A DNA stretch of 64,000 nt from Streptomyces sp. WM6378 (GCF_001279695.1 NZ_LGDD01000335.1:1-64000), one strand, 5' to 3'; positions 25,588-34,027 are shown, counted from the first letter of the stretch. A program made the numbers and translations. Notes: a model not told the origin generated them from the letters alone.

Positions 25588-26359
25588 CACCCAGATCGAC
25601 CTGCCCGTGAAGAAGCAGAGCAGCACCGAGCTGATCCGCTTCGAGAACGTCACCAAACGCTTCGGCGACAACACCGTCCTCGACGACCTCTGCTTCACCG
25701 CCCGCAAGGGCAAGCACGTCACCCTGATCGGCCCGTCGGGCTCCGGCAAGACCACGATCCTGCGGCTGCTCATGACCCTGGAAACGCCCGACTCGGGCAT
25801 CATCCAGGTCAACGGGACGCGGCTGCACCCGGCCGGCGAGAAGGAGCGCCGGGAGGCCCGCAAGAAGATCGGGATGGTCTTCCAGCAGTTCAACCTGTTC
25901 CCCAACATGAGCGTGCTGCGCAACATCACCGAGGCTCCGGTCCGGGTGCTCGGCCTCTCCCCGGACGAGGCCGAGGCGCGGGCGCGCGAGCTGCTCGACC
26001 TGGTGGGCCTGGGCGAGAAGCGCGACGCGAAGCCCGCCCAGCTGTCCGGCGGGCAGCAGCAGCGCGTCGCGATCGCGCGGGCACTGGCCATGCGCCCGCA
26101 GGTGCTGCTCCTTGACGAGGTGACCTCCGCGCTCGACCCGGAACTGGTCGCCGGCGTCCTCGACCTGCTGCGCGACATCGCCCGTACGACCGACATCACG
26201 ATGCTCTGCGTCACGCACGAGATGAGCTTCGCGCGGGACATCTCGGACGAGGTGATGATGTTCGACGCGGGCAAGGTCATCGAGTCGGGTCCGCCCGAGA
26301 AGATCTTCGGCGATCCGGAACACGAGCGTACGCGGGAGTTCCTCGGCGCAATCGCCTGA
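25577..26359 (+). CDS. ehuA: Ectoine-type ABC transporter ATP-binding protein EhuA
   Basis: A 260-residue ATPase that powers the Ehu importer. Walker A is GPSGSGKTT, the Q-loop is GMVFQQFNLFP, the ABC signature LSGGQQQRVAIARAL, Walker B VLLLDEVTSALDP and the switch His is in CVTHEMSFA. Translation appears to begin at a TTG inside the end of ehuD; a later GTG at 25607 is possible but would remove little. It is the last gene of ehuBCDA. No ectoine catabolic (eut) genes follow, so the system would serve osmoprotection rather than nutrition. Confidence 0.87.
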   Translation: MSADTQIDLPVKKQSSTELIRFENVTKRFGDNTVLDDLCFTARKGKHVTLIGPSGSGKTTILRLLMTLETPDSGIIQVNGTRLHPAGEKERREARKKIGMVFQQFNLFPNMSVLRNITEAPVRVLGLSPDEAEARARELLDLVGLGEKRDAKPAQLSGGQQQRVAIARALAMRPQVLLLDEVTSALDPELVAGVLDLLRDIARTTDITMLCVTHEMSFARDISDEVMMFDAGKVIESGPPEKIFGDPEHERTREFLGAIA

Positions 26360-26423
26360 GCACGCGCCGTGCACGACCCTGACCTCACGTTCCGGCCATC
26401 CGAGCGCCCCCCGATCGTGACTC

Positions 26424-26435
26424 TGGCATATGCCA
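26424..26435. promoter_or_regulatory. Perfect 12-bp palindrome, candidate regulator site
   Basis: TGGCATATGCCA is a perfect palindrome in the 211-bp spacer between ehuA and the IclR gene, 136 bp before the latter. IclR proteins bind short palindromes, so autoregulation is possible. The match to any known site is unproven. Confidence 0.35.
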
Positions 26436-26570
26436 CAGTGGTGCGCCCCAGCGTATGGCCCTGGAACGCGCCATCAATCTTGTCAACACCCCCACCGGAA
26501 ACGGGTCTTGGCGGCTATCGTGGAACAGCAGACCTGCCACCTTCGCAGTTCGACCTGCTAGGGGGAAACC

Positions 26571-27329
26571 GTGGCGCTGAAGCCAGAGCCGACCGCGCCG
26601 TTCCATTCGGTGCAGTACGTCCTCCGAGTCCTGGAGGCGATCTCCAGGCACGGCGGCGGTGTGACCGATGTCCAGATCGCGCGCGAGACGGGCCTCCCCA
26701 CCGCCCATTTGACCTCGATGCTGCTCATGCTGCGGCGCGAGGGATACGTCGAGCAGGTGGCCGACGGTGCCTATGTGATCGGCGATTCGATGGTGCTGCT
26801 CGGCTCGGGCGCCGCCCGCCAGCAGGCCCTGGAGACCAAACTCCAGGACACCCTCATGGCCCTGCGCGACTCGGTGGGCGCGGCCGTCTACATCAGCCGC
26901 TACATCGACGGCGAGGTCAAGATCACCCAGTACGCGGACGGGCCGACCGCACCGAAGGTGAACGAGTGGGTCGACTTCAAATCGGCGGCGCACGCGAGCG
27001 CGGTCGGCAAGTGCCTGCTGACCCAGCTCGACCAGAACGGCCGCCGCGACCACCTCTCGCGCCACAAGATCGCCCGGCTCACCTCGCGGACGATCACCAA
27101 CGAGAAGGTGCTCTTCTCCAAGCTCGACAGCCAGCCGGCCACCGTGCCGGTGCTCGACCTCCAGGAGTACGCGGTGGGCACGGTCTGCGCGGCCGTCCCG
27201 CTGACCGCGGGTTCGGCCGTGGGCTGCCTGGCTCTTTCGATGCCGATCGAGCACGCCCACCGGCTGCGCGCCGCGGCCGACACCCTCAACCGCAGGGCCG
27301 CCCCGGTGGTGCTATCGCTGGCCATCTGA
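26571..27329 (+). CDS. IclR-family transcriptional regulator
   Basis: A 252-residue regulator. The winged helix-turn-helix is at about residues 12-75 (SVQYVLRVLEAISRHGGGVT, then VQIARETGLPTAHLTSMLLM). The IclR ligand-binding domain follows, ending in CAAVPLTAGSAVGCLALSMP. The GTG start is preceded by AGGGGGAAACC. It lies directly downstream of ehuBCDA on the same strand, so it is a natural candidate regulator of that transporter. Confidence 0.9.
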   Translation: MALKPEPTAPFHSVQYVLRVLEAISRHGGGVTDVQIARETGLPTAHLTSMLLMLRREGYVEQVADGAYVIGDSMVLLGSGAARQQALETKLQDTLMALRDSVGAAVYISRYIDGEVKITQYADGPTAPKVNEWVDFKSAAHASAVGKCLLTQLDQNGRRDHLSRHKIARLTSRTITNEKVLFSKLDSQPATVPVLDLQEYAVGTVCAAVPLTAGSAVGCLALSMPIEHAHRLRAAADTLNRRAAPVVLSLAI

Positions 27330-27404
27330 CCGTCCCGGCGCAGCCCGGTCCCGAGGTGGTCAGAAGCACCCCGAGGGACCAGGTAGTATTTTCTCTGTCA
27401 GCAG

Positions 27405-27478
27405 GCGCCGCTAGCTCAGTTGGTTAGAGCAGCTGACTCTTAATCAGCGGGTCCGGGGTTCGAGTCCCTGGCGGCGCA
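27405..27478 (+). tRNA. tRNA-Lys (anticodon CTT), copy 2
   Basis: All 74 positions are identical to the copy at 13931, including anticodon loop CTCTTAA. The 5' flank GTCAGCAG and the 3' flank CAGACGGA are also shared with copy 1, so the duplication included about 8 bp on each side. Confidence 0.97.
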
Positions 27479-27484
27479 CAGACG

Positions 27485-27518
27485 GAGAAAGCCCCTCGCG
27501 GAAGCGGGGGGCTTTCTC
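27485..27518 (+). terminator. Hairpin after tRNA-Lys copy 2
   Basis: Arms GAGAAAGCCCC and GGGGCTTTCTC form an 11-bp stem. The interior CTCGCGGAAGC is identical to the hairpin after copy 1, but the outer stem differs by compensatory changes (AAG/CTT versus AAA/TTT), which supports selection for pairing. Confidence 0.82.
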
Positions 27519-27588
27519 GTACGTGCGGGCGGGTGCCGTGTGAGGCTGGGAGGCGTTGGATACCGCCGTTTTCCCGGAGGGACCCCGC

Positions 27589-28053
27589 ATGACCCAGACC
27601 CCGTACGCGTGGATGGGCGGTCAGGCCGCCCTGGACCGGCTGACCGAGGTGTTCTACCGGCAGGTGCACAAGGATCCCGTCCTGGCCGAGGTCTTCGCGA
27701 ACGCGGGGCCCGACCACCCCCACCACGTGGCGATCTGGCTCGCCGAAGTGTTCGGCGGCCCCGCCGAGTACAGCGCGCACCACGGCGGGCACGCCCACAT
27801 GGCGAAGATGCACCTGGGCCGGGGCATCACCGAGGAGCAGCGGCGCCGCTGGATCGCCCTCCTGATGGACGCCGCCGACGAGGCGGAGCTGCCGAAGGAT
27901 CCCGAGTTCCGCGCGGTCTTCGCCTACTACATCGAGTGGGGCACGCGGATGGCGCTGCTCTACTCGGGCCCGAACCCGCCCACCCCCTCCCCCGACGCCC
28001 CCGTACCGAAGTGGGGGTGGAACCAGACCCCGCCGTGGGAGCCGGGGAGCTGA
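27589..28053 (+). CDS. Group II truncated haemoglobin
   Basis: A 154-residue haem protein of the trHbO type. The two-over-two globin fold is seen in ALDRLTEVFYRQVHKDPVLA, the proximal His region HGGHAHMAKMHLGRGITEEQ, the conserved RRRWIALLMDAADEAELP and the terminal IEWGTRMAL that contains the family's Trp. Group II proteins bind O2 and NO and are linked to oxidative or nitrosative protection. GGAGGGACCCCGC precedes the ATG. It stands alone between the tRNA and the MFS gene. The C terminus has a Pro-rich tail. Confidence 0.93.
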   Translation: MTQTPYAWMGGQAALDRLTEVFYRQVHKDPVLAEVFANAGPDHPHHVAIWLAEVFGGPAEYSAHHGGHAHMAKMHLGRGITEEQRRRWIALLMDAADEAELPKDPEFRAVFAYYIEWGTRMALLYSGPNPPTPSPDAPVPKWGWNQTPPWEPGS

Positions 28054-28111
28054 CCCACGACAGCCGACCCACGACAGCGCGTCTCGCCGAGCGATCCAGA
28101 ATTTTATACGG

Positions 28112-28150
28112 ACGTCTTAAACGCTAGTACTAGACGGGCGTTTAAGACGC
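28112..28150. promoter_or_regulatory. Inverted repeat before the MFS exporter gene (TetR-like operator)
   Basis: ACGTCTTAAACGC (28112-28124) and GCGTTTAAGACGC (28138-28150) are inverted with 12 of 13 positions matching and a 13-bp spacer. It ends 15 bp before the ATG of the MFS gene, so a repressor bound here would block transcription. The symmetry and AT-rich core resemble TetR-family sites; no TetR gene is adjacent. Confidence 0.6.
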
Positions 28151-28165
28151 TCGTACAGTGCTGTC

Positions 28166-29740
28166 ATGACGAACTCGACGAGCACCACAGCGAGCACCAC
28201 CGGCCTCCGCGCCGGGCGCAGGGAATGGACCGCCTTCGTGGTCCTCCTGCTGCCCCTCCTCCTCGTCTCGATGGACGTCTCCGTCCTCTACTTCGCACTC
28301 CCCTCCATCAGCCGCGAGCTCGACCCCTCCGCCACCCAGCAGCTGTGGATCATCGATGTGTACGCCTTCGCGCTCGCCGGGCTGCTGATCACGATGGGCT
28401 CGCTCGGCGACCGGATCGGCCGGCGCAAGCTGCTCCTCTTCGGTGCCGCCGCCTTCGGCGTCGCCTCGGTGACCGCCGCGTACGCCACCAGCGCCGAGAT
28501 GCTCATCGCCGCACGGGCGCTGCTCGGGATCGGCGGGGCCACCCTGATGCCCTCGACGATGGGCCTGGTCCGCAACATGTTCCGCGACGACAAGCAGCGT
28601 GGTCAGGCGATCGGCATCTGGTCCGGCGCCATGGCGGGCGGTGTCGCGCTCGGCTCGGTGATGAGCGGGATCATGCTGGAGCACCTGTGGTGGGGCTCGG
28701 TCTTCCTGATCAACGTGCCCGCGATGGTGCTGCTCCTGATCCTGGCGCCGCTGCTCGTCCCGGAGTTCAAGGACCCGGCACCCGGCAGGTTCGACCTGCT
28801 GAGCGTGCCGCTGTCGATGGGCGCGGTGCTGCCGGTGGTGTACGGCCTCAAGGAGTTCGCGGCCGACGGCTTCTCCGCACTCAGCGCGATCTGCGTCGCG
28901 GTGGGCCTCGTCCTCGGGACCGTCTTCGTACGCCGTCAGCTCACCCGGCGCGACGCGATGATCAGCCGTGAACTGTTCCGCCCGGGACGGGGGTTCGGCG
29001 CCGCGATCTCGCTCAACACCATCGCCGCGTTCGCCATGATGGGCTCGGCCTACTTCACCACCCAGTACCTCCAGTCCGTGCTCGACATGAGCACCCTGCG
29101 GGCCGCGCTGTGGAGCGTCGCCCCTTCGCTCGCCATCGGCGCCGCCGCTCCCACCGCAACTGCCGTGGCGCAGAAGGTGAACCGGGCGTACGTCATCGCG
29201 GCGGGCTTCGTGATCGGCGCCGCGGGCTACGCACTCCTGACGCTCACCGGGACCGACTCCCTCTGGACCGTTCTCGCCGGTGCGGCGGTCATCGGCATGG
29301 GCATCGTGACGGTGATGGCCCTCGTCTCCGACATGGCGCTGGCCTCGGCCCCCGCCGAGAAGGCGGGCTCGGCGGCCTCGCTGCTCGAAACGGGGCAGGA
29401 GTTCGGCGGGGCGCTCGGCATGGCGGTGCTCGGCTCGATCGGCACCGCGGTCTACCGCTCCGAGCTGCCGGCCTCGGCCCCGGCCGCCGCCCGCGAAACC
29501 CTGGGCGCGGCGGTCGCCGGCACCGACCGGGCCCTGGCGGGCCTCGCCCAGCAGGCCTTCGTGCACGGCATGCAGTACGCGGCGGCCGGCGGCACGCTGA
29601 TCCTGGTGATCGCGGCGGTGCTTGCGGCGGGGATGCTGCGGGGTCCGGCCGCGGCGGCGAAGGCTGCGGCTCGGGTGCAGGGCGCGGACGGCGACGGCGG
29701 CGAGGTGGCCCCGGCCAGGATCGCGGAACCGGCGATGTGA
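28166..29740 (+). CDS. DHA2-family MFS drug exporter (14 TM)
   Basis: A 524-residue proton-driven exporter. Fourteen TM segments can be counted. The loop motif GSLGDRIGRRKLL (motif A) follows TM2 and LGIGGATLMPSTMGLVRNMF matches motif C of the 14-TM SmvA/QacA group. It has a very short leader after the inverted repeat at 28112-28150, suggesting tight control by a ligand-responsive repressor. The ~60-residue tail after the last helix is Ala/Gly-rich. The substrate is unknown. Confidence 0.93.
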   Translation: MTNSTSTTASTTGLRAGRREWTAFVVLLLPLLLVSMDVSVLYFALPSISRELDPSATQQLWIIDVYAFALAGLLITMGSLGDRIGRRKLLLFGAAAFGVASVTAAYATSAEMLIAARALLGIGGATLMPSTMGLVRNMFRDDKQRGQAIGIWSGAMAGGVALGSVMSGIMLEHLWWGSVFLINVPAMVLLLILAPLLVPEFKDPAPGRFDLLSVPLSMGAVLPVVYGLKEFAADGFSALSAICVAVGLVLGTVFVRRQLTRRDAMISRELFRPGRGFGAAISLNTIAAFAMMGSAYFTTQYLQSVLDMSTLRAALWSVAPSLAIGAAAPTATAVAQKVNRAYVIAAGFVIGAAGYALLTLTGTDSLWTVLAGAAVIGMGIVTVMALVSDMALASAPAEKAGSAASLLETGQEFGGALGMAVLGSIGTAVYRSELPASAPAAARETLGAAVAGTDRALAGLAQQAFVHGMQYAAAGGTLILVIAAVLAAGMLRGPAAAAKAAARVQGADGDGGEVAPARIAEPAM

Positions 29741-29773
29741 TCCCGGTACGTACGCGTACGCCCCCGTGTCACC

Positions 29774-29811
29774 GAAGGGCCGGCCATCCATCTCCCGATG
29801 GCCGGCCCTTC
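29774..29811. terminator. Bidirectional hairpin between MFS and lipase genes
   Basis: A perfect 15-bp stem of arms GAAGGGCCGGCCATC and GATGGCCGGCCCTTC with an 8-nt loop between two convergent genes. One of the strongest terminator-like structures in the window. Confidence 0.85.
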
Positions 29812-29837
29812 GGGGCCCTAGCCGAAGACGACGGGGG

Positions 29838-30797
29838 TCAACTACCCAACTCCGCAAGGACAGTTGCGGCCTGATGGTCGGCGCCGAGGCGGTTGGGGTG
29901 GAACGGGACGGCGGGCCCCGGCGGGTTGCTGGACACCGGCGTGAAGCCCTCGACCCAGCGTGTATCGGCGGCCTTGCAGATGTCGTGCCCGAGGCTTCCC
30001 CGGTACGTGTCGACGAACCGGGCCCCGCCCTCCGCCGCGGCGGAGGCGAGCATGGCGTTCAGCTCCTTGAGCCGGGCGCCGAACCAGGTCAGGTCCTCGT
30101 CGAGGATCGGCACCCGTGGATAGCAGCCGCGGTCGGTGGCGACCCCCGCCAGATAGTCGACGACCAGCACCGTGGCGTGGGGCGAGCGCTCGTGAATGCC
30201 CTCCAGTACACCGGTGATCCGCGACTTGGTGGCGGCGATCTGCTGCGACATCAGGTCCCTGTCGCCGGGCCTGGCGAACCTGGTCCGGCACGGGCCGGCG
30301 AGCGGGGCGGGCAGCGGGTTGATACAGCCGAGCACCACGCCCTCCAGCCCGGCGTCATTGCCGCCGATGCCGACGGTGACCAGGTCGGTGGTGGGGGTCA
30401 GCCGGTCGAACTGGGCCGGGTTCACGCCCTGCGACAGCAGCAGCGCCTGGCCGACGTTCTGCGGCGCGGTCATCTCGGCGGTGGTGGCGCCACCGCAGGT
30501 CGCGTCCCGGAACGCCGCCACACCGAGCCGGGCGGCGACCTGCTTGGGGTAGTTCCAGCTGCTCTGGGCACAGCCGACGGGGGCGTAGGTGTGATCGATG
30601 CCGAGGAAGGTGACATCGGCGGACCAGGAGTCGCCGAGGGCGACGTACTCGTGGAACCGGGGGGCTTTGTGGGCTGCCCGACCGACAGGCGCGGTACGGG
30701 ACGCGGCCGTCACGGGGGCCGGGGCAGCGGGGGCGGCCGCGCCGGCGAGCAGGGTGGTGGTGAGGGCGAGGGCGGTGAGGAGGAGGCGGGGGTTCAC
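29838..30797 (-). CDS. Secreted SGNH/GDSL-family lipase or esterase
   Basis: A 319-residue exported esterase. The signal peptide is LLLTALALTTTLLAGAAAP. SGNH blocks are visible: block I YVALGDSWSAD with the nucleophilic Ser, block III TVGIGGNDAG with Asn, and block V VPFHPNRLGAD with the catalytic His. Four to six Cys pairs are spread as in Streptomyces secreted lipases. A GTG at 30809 is an alternative start four codons upstream. Probable substrates are lipid or acetyl esters outside the cell. Confidence 0.92.
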   Translation of the reverse strand: MNPRLLLTALALTTTLLAGAAAPAAPAPVTAASRTAPVGRAAHKAPRFHEYVALGDSWSADVTFLGIDHTYAPVGCAQSSWNYPKQVAARLGVAAFRDATCGGATTAEMTAPQNVGQALLLSQGVNPAQFDRLTPTTDLVTVGIGGNDAGLEGVVLGCINPLPAPLAGPCRTRFARPGDRDLMSQQIAATKSRITGVLEGIHERSPHATVLVVDYLAGVATDRGCYPRVPILDEDLTWFGARLKELNAMLASAAAEGGARFVDTYRGSLGHDICKAADTRWVEGFTPVSSNPPGPAVPFHPNRLGADHQAATVLAELGS

Positions 30798-30889
30798 GCG
30801 CCTATCCACCCATTGCGGGGCGGGGTGTCGGGGGACCCTGGCCGATGATTCACCCGGGCGCGGGATCAGGTGCGGCTGGGCCGGTCGGC

Positions 30890-31595
30890 TCTGCCCGCCC
30901 CGACGGGGGGCCGCCCTGGGGCTCCGCCCCAGGACCCCGGATCTGCGGCTCCGCCGCGCGGACTCCGGAGGCGGGGAAGAGGGAAGCCGGCTCCCTGGGG
31001 CTCCGCCCCAGACCCCGGTGGCCCCACCCCGCCCCTTCCCGAAACCCGCCGGGGGTGAAAAGGCTTCTGGGGCTCCGCCCCAGACCCCGTTCGCGCCCTA
31101 AAGGCGCTCGTCCTCAAACGCCGGACGGGCTGAAGATGCCGATCCGGGCCAGCACCATCCTGCTAGGGGCGCGGGGAACTGCGCGCCCAGCCACGCACGG
31201 CCCGCAGCCGAACGACCCGCACGTCCAACCCCTCCGGCGGCTGAGGAGCGGGGGCGAAACCCGAGAGGAGTGCAGGGGACGAGGTCCCCGCAAGGGGTCT
31301 GGGGCGCAGCCCCAGGGCTCGGCCCTCTCCACCCCCGTCACGGGCGGGCAGGTGGGCGCAGGACGAAGCCCCCGAAGGGGTGCAGGGGACGAAGTCCCCG
31401 CAGGGGGTCTGGGGCGCAGCCCCAGGGCTCAGCCCTCTCCACCCCCGTCACGGGCGGGCAGGTGGGCAAATTCCCCGGGGTCTGGGGCGGAGCCCCAGGG
31501 GGCGGGGTTCCCAGCGCTGCGGCACGGGTGGGCGAACCCCCCGGGGCCCGGGGCGACTGCCCGGTGGCGTCCTCCTTCGACAGCCTCCGGTAGGA
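30890..31595. repeat. Second large field of GC-rich repeats
   Basis: Hairpin units TGGGGCTCCGCCCCAGACCC and their reverse GGGGCGCAGCCCCAGG recur at least eight times. At 31078-31140 lies a copy of the CCTCAAACGCCGGACGGGCT element and at 31163-31212 a copy of CTAGGGGCGCGGGGAACTGCGC, in the same order and spacing as at 47042-47178. Two near-identical ~110-bp blocks, each containing AGGGCTC(G/A)GCC and CACCCCCGTCACGGGCGGG, stand in tandem at about 31270-31360 and 31385-31475. The 3' end of the acyl-CoA ligase frame runs through the last 260 bp. Confidence 0.8.
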
Positions 31596-33203
31596 CGCCG
31601 CCCCCGGCGGCCGCCACCACACCTCCCCCGCCCCCTCCCAGAACCCCTCCCGCCGCAGCACAGCCCGGTGCACCTTGTTCGTGGCCGTCACCGGAAGCCC
31701 CGGCAGCACCCTCACGAACCGCGGCGCCATCTTCGTACCCAAGTCCGGTTGGGTGGAGAGGAATTCGAGGAAGGCCGCCGGGTCGAAGCCCGGGTCGAGC
31801 CCGCCCCGCAGGGACAGTGCTGCCATCACCTGGTCGCCCGTGACCGGGTCGGGGACCGCGTACACCGCCACCCCCGTCACCCGCTCCCACCGCGCCAGGA
31901 TGTTCTCGATCATCGCCGCGGCCAGGTTCTCGCTGTCCACCCGGAGGCGGTCGTCCGCCCGGGCCGCGAAGTACAGGAAGCCTTCCGTGTCGCGGTAGAA
32001 GAGGTCGCCCGTCCAGTACCACCCGCCCCGGCGGCGTTCCGCGTCCGCGGAGGCGTTGCGCCAGTAGCCCTCGAAGGGGCTGGGCCCCCTGTTCACCAAC
32101 TCCCCTATCGCGGCAGCCCCGTTGAGGAGGCGGCCCGAGTCGTCGAAGCGGGCCCGTTCGCACTCACGGCCCGACGCGTCGACCACCGCCAGGTCGCCGC
32201 CCGGCGCGGGCCTGCCTATCGCCCCCGGCGGCGTCCCCGGCGTGCGCTGGATCGCGGCCCCGCCCTCGGAGGACCCGTACCCCTCGACGAGCCGCACCCC
32301 GAACCGCTGCGCGAACCGGTCCGCGTCCACCGCCCCCGCCTCGGTCCCGAACCCGATCCGCAACGAGTGGTCCCGGTCCTCCGCCCGCTCCGGAGTCGCG
32401 AGCAAGTACTGGATCGCCCGTCCCACGTAAGTGAAGTACGTCGCCCCGTACGCCCGCACGTCGGCCACGAACCCCGACGCCGAGAAGCGGTCCCTCAGCG
32501 CCACCGTCGCGCCCGCCGTCAGCGCCGGCGCCCAGTTCGCGATCACCGCGTTGCCGTGGAACATCGGCATGCAGATGTAGTGGACGTCGTCCCGGCCCGT
32601 CCCGAAGTGGCTCACCAGCGACTCGCCCGCCGCGGCAAGCCGGCCCTGGCTGCAGATCGCGGCCTTGGGGGCGCCGGTCGAGCCCGAGGTGAAGTACAGG
32701 AGGAACCGGGTGGCGGGGCCGGCCGGGCCACCCACCGTCGACTCGCCCGGCTTCGCTCCCTCGTACGGCGCGAGGAGCTGCTCGTACGCCTCCGTGTCCG
32801 TCACCAGGACGCGTACGCCCGGCAGTTCGAGACCGTCGAGCAGGGGAAGGTGTACGCGCCCGGTGACCAGGACCCGGCATTCGGTGTGCAGGATGTCCCG
32901 GGCCAGCTCGGGGCCGCGCCGGGTGGGGTTGATGCCCGCCACGGCGGCTCCGGCCAGGGCCGCCGCGCTGAGCCAGAGCGGGAATTCGGGGGTGTTGTCG
33001 AGCAGGACCCCGAGGTGCGGCTCGACACCTCGGGGCAGCAGCTCGGTCAGGAGCGCGGCGCGGGCGGCGGCGCCCGCGGCGATCTGGTGGTGGGTGAGTT
33101 CCAGATCGCCGTACCGCAGTCCGGTCCGCCCATCGCCCCACTGGCGCCGCACGTACTCCGACACGGTCGATGCGGTCGACGCACTCTTCTTGATGGCGGT
33201 CAT
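31338..33203 (-). CDS. AMP-dependent acyl-CoA synthetase with repeat-derived C terminus
   Basis: A fatty-acid/long-chain acyl-CoA ligase of 621 residues as the frame reads. The ATP-binding motif is LLYFTSGSTGAPKA, the substrate-site segment is GYGSSEGG, and YWTGDLFYRDTEGFLYFAAR covers the A8 hinge; TATNKVHRAVLRREGF is the A10 region with the catalytic Lys. The family's usual end is near YRRLSKED, about residue 534. The remaining ~85 residues (PPGAPPQTPGNLPTCPP and beyond) are coded by GC-rich intergenic repeats and are very probably not ancestral. The ATG at 33203 (MTAIKKSAST) is the natural start. Confidence 0.88.
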   Translation of the reverse strand: MTAIKKSASTASTVSEYVRRQWGDGRTGLRYGDLELTHHQIAAGAAARAALLTELLPRGVEPHLGVLLDNTPEFPLWLSAAALAGAAVAGINPTRRGPELARDILHTECRVLVTGRVHLPLLDGLELPGVRVLVTDTEAYEQLLAPYEGAKPGESTVGGPAGPATRFLLYFTSGSTGAPKAAICSQGRLAAAGESLVSHFGTGRDDVHYICMPMFHGNAVIANWAPALTAGATVALRDRFSASGFVADVRAYGATYFTYVGRAIQYLLATPERAEDRDHSLRIGFGTEAGAVDADRFAQRFGVRLVEGYGSSEGGAAIQRTPGTPPGAIGRPAPGGDLAVVDASGRECERARFDDSGRLLNGAAAIGELVNRGPSPFEGYWRNASADAERRRGGWYWTGDLFYRDTEGFLYFAARADDRLRVDSENLAAAMIENILARWERVTGVAVYAVPDPVTGDQVMAALSLRGGLDPGFDPAAFLEFLSTQPDLGTKMAPRFVRVLPGLPVTATNKVHRAVLRREGFWEGAGEVWWRPPGAASYRRLSKEDATGQSPRAPGGSPTRAAALGTPPPGAPPQTPGNLPTCPPVTGVERAEPWGCAPDPLRGLRPLHPFGGFVLRPPARP

Positions 33204-33229
33204 GGCGCCGCACCGTAGTTGACGAACCG

Positions 33230-33829
33230 TCAGAACTGAACGTCCGAGCACGCGTAGAAGGCGTTTCCGGTGTCCGCGATCGTCCACACGGCCAGGATGA
33301 CGTGATGGCCGGTCCGGCCGGTCGGGATCGTGCCGTCGTGCGAGAGCGTGGCCGGGGGCTGCTTCCCGCCGTACGGAACGATGAGGAACGGCTGGGTGTC
33401 GAGCGCGGCCCGGGTGAGTTTCTGGGTCGGGTCCCAGCCCTGCTTGGTGAGGTAGTAGCGGAAGTCGGTCGTGGCGTGGCGGGCGGTGAACTGCCAGCGG
33501 AACGTGTAGGTCTGACCGCCCGTCAGTTTGGTGGTGGGCCAGCCCGTGCCGCCGCGCGGATCGTCGAGCTGGGCGAACCTACTGTTGCCGCCCGCGCAGA
33601 TCGTCTGGTCGGCGGGGCCCGCCGCCGGGAAGCCCTTGGGGCCCTCGACGGACTGCGGCTCCCACTGGATGTCACCGCAGTTGGTGACCGTGCCGTTGGC
33701 GCAGAGCTTCTGCCGGCTGATCGGCTGGTCGGTGTAACCGTGGCTGCTCGCGCTGCCGGTCGCGAGCAGGGACGCGCCGACGACGGCGAGCCCCACCACA
33801 GCGGCACCGAGCCGCTGCTTCTTTCGCAT
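33230..33829 (-). CDS. Secreted AA10 lytic polysaccharide monooxygenase (chitin-binding protein)
   Basis: A 199-residue copper enzyme that oxidatively cleaves crystalline chitin. Signal peptidase cleavage after SASS would expose His30 as the mature N terminus (HGYTDQPISRQ), and His118 in WQFTARHATTDFRYY completes the histidine brace. WTIADTGNAFYACSDVQF is the family's typical ending. AGGAGTGGTCAGC precedes the ATG at 33829. A near-perfect DasR-type palindrome lies 68 bp upstream of the start. It should act with the chitinase at 17788. Confidence 0.95.
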   Translation of the reverse strand: MRKKQRLGAAVVGLAVVGASLLATGSASSHGYTDQPISRQKLCANGTVTNCGDIQWEPQSVEGPKGFPAAGPADQTICAGGNSRFAQLDDPRGGTGWPTTKLTGGQTYTFRWQFTARHATTDFRYYLTKQGWDPTQKLTRAALDTQPFLIVPYGGKQPPATLSHDGTIPTGRTGHHVILAVWTIADTGNAFYACSDVQF

Positions 33830-33896
33830 GCTGACCACTCCTGGAGAACGTGGGGGAGTTCCTTGGATGGAGCTGCACGCGTGCGGTATGTCATGT

Positions 33897-33912
33897 TCCG
33901 GTCTAGACCAAC
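33897..33912 (-). promoter_or_regulatory. DasR-type operator of the LPMO gene
   Basis: The 16-mer TCCGGTCTAGACCAAC contains the perfect palindrome GGTCTAGACC and matches the DasR consensus ACTGGTCTAGACCACT in the core. It lies about 70 bp before the LPMO start, suggesting GlcNAc-responsive repression by DasR in common with the chitinase. Confidence 0.8.
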
Positions 33913-33980
33913 TCCCAGACTATTGACGGGAGTTGAGCGTGTCCAGGCCAAGCGCCGCATGAGATTGCGGCGCTCCCTCT

Positions 33981-34027
33981 GCGTCCCTGCGTCCCTGTGT
34001 CCCTGTGTCCCTGCGTCCCTGCGTCCT
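33981..34027. repeat. Octamer microsatellite at the 3' end of the SPFH gene
   Basis: Six consecutive 8-bp units of GCGTCCCT or GTGTCCCT run directly into the stop codon of the SPFH gene (34027-34029 on the minus strand). Such arrays change length by replication slippage. Confidence 0.85.

Noticed and set aside
31429..32163. Plus- and minus-strand alternative frames within the acyl-CoA ligase gene
   Set aside because: All are Arg/Gly/Pro-rich shadows of the ligase frame, which alone has motifs.
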